From Butyrivibrio fibrisolvens 16/4 (GTDB lineage: Bacteria > Bacillota > Clostridia > Lachnospirales > Lachnospiraceae), in NCBI GenBank assembly GCA_000209815.1, contig FP929036.1, positions 1,075,110 through 1,139,109 on the forward strand: a stretch of 64,000 nt of DNA, read 5' to 3'. Below, piece after piece: positions 63,581 through 64,000 of this stretch (positions are counted from its first letter, which is position 1; each line of letters begins with the position of its first letter). The notes under the pieces were generated by a model. It saw only the letters and a list, made by a program, of their open reading frames with translations. It had not been told where the DNA came from and did no database searches. A program made the translations under genes and the position numbers.

Positions 63581-64000
63581 ATGAAAAAGAAATCAAGGCG
63601 GTGTTGTTTGATTTGGATGGCACCCTTACAGATACAGAAAGATTATATCAGGTGGCCTGGCCAAAGACTTTGGAGCATTTTGGCTATGAGATGTCCAGTG
63701 ACAAACCACTTACACTTCGTTCCTTGGGACGACCATTTGCAGTGCAGCAGTTTAAGGAGTGGTATGGCCAGGATTTTGATTACTGGGCTGTGAGAAACTA
63801 TCGCAAGCAGATGGTGGAGGAGATGTTAGCCGAGACAGGCATTCCTCTTAAGCCAGGAGCCAAAGAGATTTTAAGCTGGCTCAGAGAGCATGATATTTTT
63901 GTGTCTCTTGTTACAGCAAACGATAAGGAAAGGGCTGAGCGCTATCTCAAGAAAATTGGCCTTTTTGAATATTTTAATGCTGTGGTATGCGCAGATATGG
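63581..64000 (+). CDS. HAD-superfamily phosphatase, beta-phosphoglucomutase-like (3' partial, frameshifted)
   Basis: One A added to the A5 run 63584-63588 gives MKKEIKAVLFDLDGTLTDTERLYQVAWP, the HAD motif I (DLDGTLTDTE), and a continuous frame to the window end. Motif II lies in VSLVTAND (Thr). The helical cap between them is typical of the PGMB/phosphatase group. Given the neighbouring maltose genes, a beta-phosphoglucomutase role is possible, but a general sugar-phosphate phosphatase is equally likely. Without repair the given frame encodes a false 70-residue peptide. Confidence 0.8.

Noticed and set aside
649-63588. Programmed frameshifting or transcriptional slippage at A-runs
   Set aside because: Most runs are only 4-6 bases, too short for typical slippage, they occur in unrelated genes, and all need the same one-base gain.

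Overview
The window is AT-rich DNA from a low-GC anaerobic Firmicute, most likely a Lachnospiraceae member near Butyrivibrio, Pseudobutyrivibrio or Roseburia. This is inferred from codon use, gene content (sucrose phosphorylase, GH94 phosphorylase, GH31, a cell-anchored amylase, many sugar ABC binding proteins) and the lack of oxygen-dependent enzymes. Nearly all genes are on the plus strand.

1-5 kb: metal handling. A broken formate/nitrite-type channel and a stray enolase fragment precede a ZIP transporter. A CsoR-CopA copper-export operon follows, with two CsoR operators and a CopZ domain fused to the end of CopA.

5-29.6 kb: a long sulfur-assimilation region. It opens with a Cys-rich leader peptide, an attenuator-like terminator, a tRNA-Cys-like element and yezD. 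Next come metK and a nitrogenase-like HDK set, interleaved with a sulfonate-type ABC importer, an unusual radical SAM protein and MTA/SAH nucleosidase. After a toxin-antitoxin pair, a YeiH transporter and BioY, one operon encodes a PLP homocysteine synthase, sulfite reductase, TusA, thioredoxin, a sulfur-carrier protein with its E1-like activator and JAMM protease, and the siroheme enzymes HemC, CobA-HemD and precorrin-2 dehydrogenase. This matches protein-thiocarboxylate-dependent homocysteine synthesis. A second Cys-rich leader peptide precedes O-acetylhomoserine sulfhydrylase and cysteine synthase. Four sulfur promoters share an inverted repeat of the form (A/t)CCTAY-N7-RTAGRT, suggesting one repressor.

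29.8-32.1 kb: FeoAB ferrous iron import. 32.2-39 kb: a sucrose locus (ABC importer, sucrose phosphorylase, LacI regulator, fructokinase). 39-41 kb: a BASS-family transporter and a PRTase-like protein. 41-63.4 kb: alpha- and beta-glucan use, with GH94, AraC regulator, sugar ABC system, an orphan binding protein next to a chemoreceptor, GH31, a LacI regulator, a maltodextrin ABC system and a 1333-residue surface amylase. The window ends in a HAD phosphatase.

Eleven genes are interrupted by what reads as one missing base in an A or T run (twelve runs if a metK case is counted). The uniform pattern points to assembly error rather than gene decay, so most 'broken' genes here are probably intact. 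The most novel locus is the nitrogenase-like system with its cysteine-coded leader and tRNA-like element.
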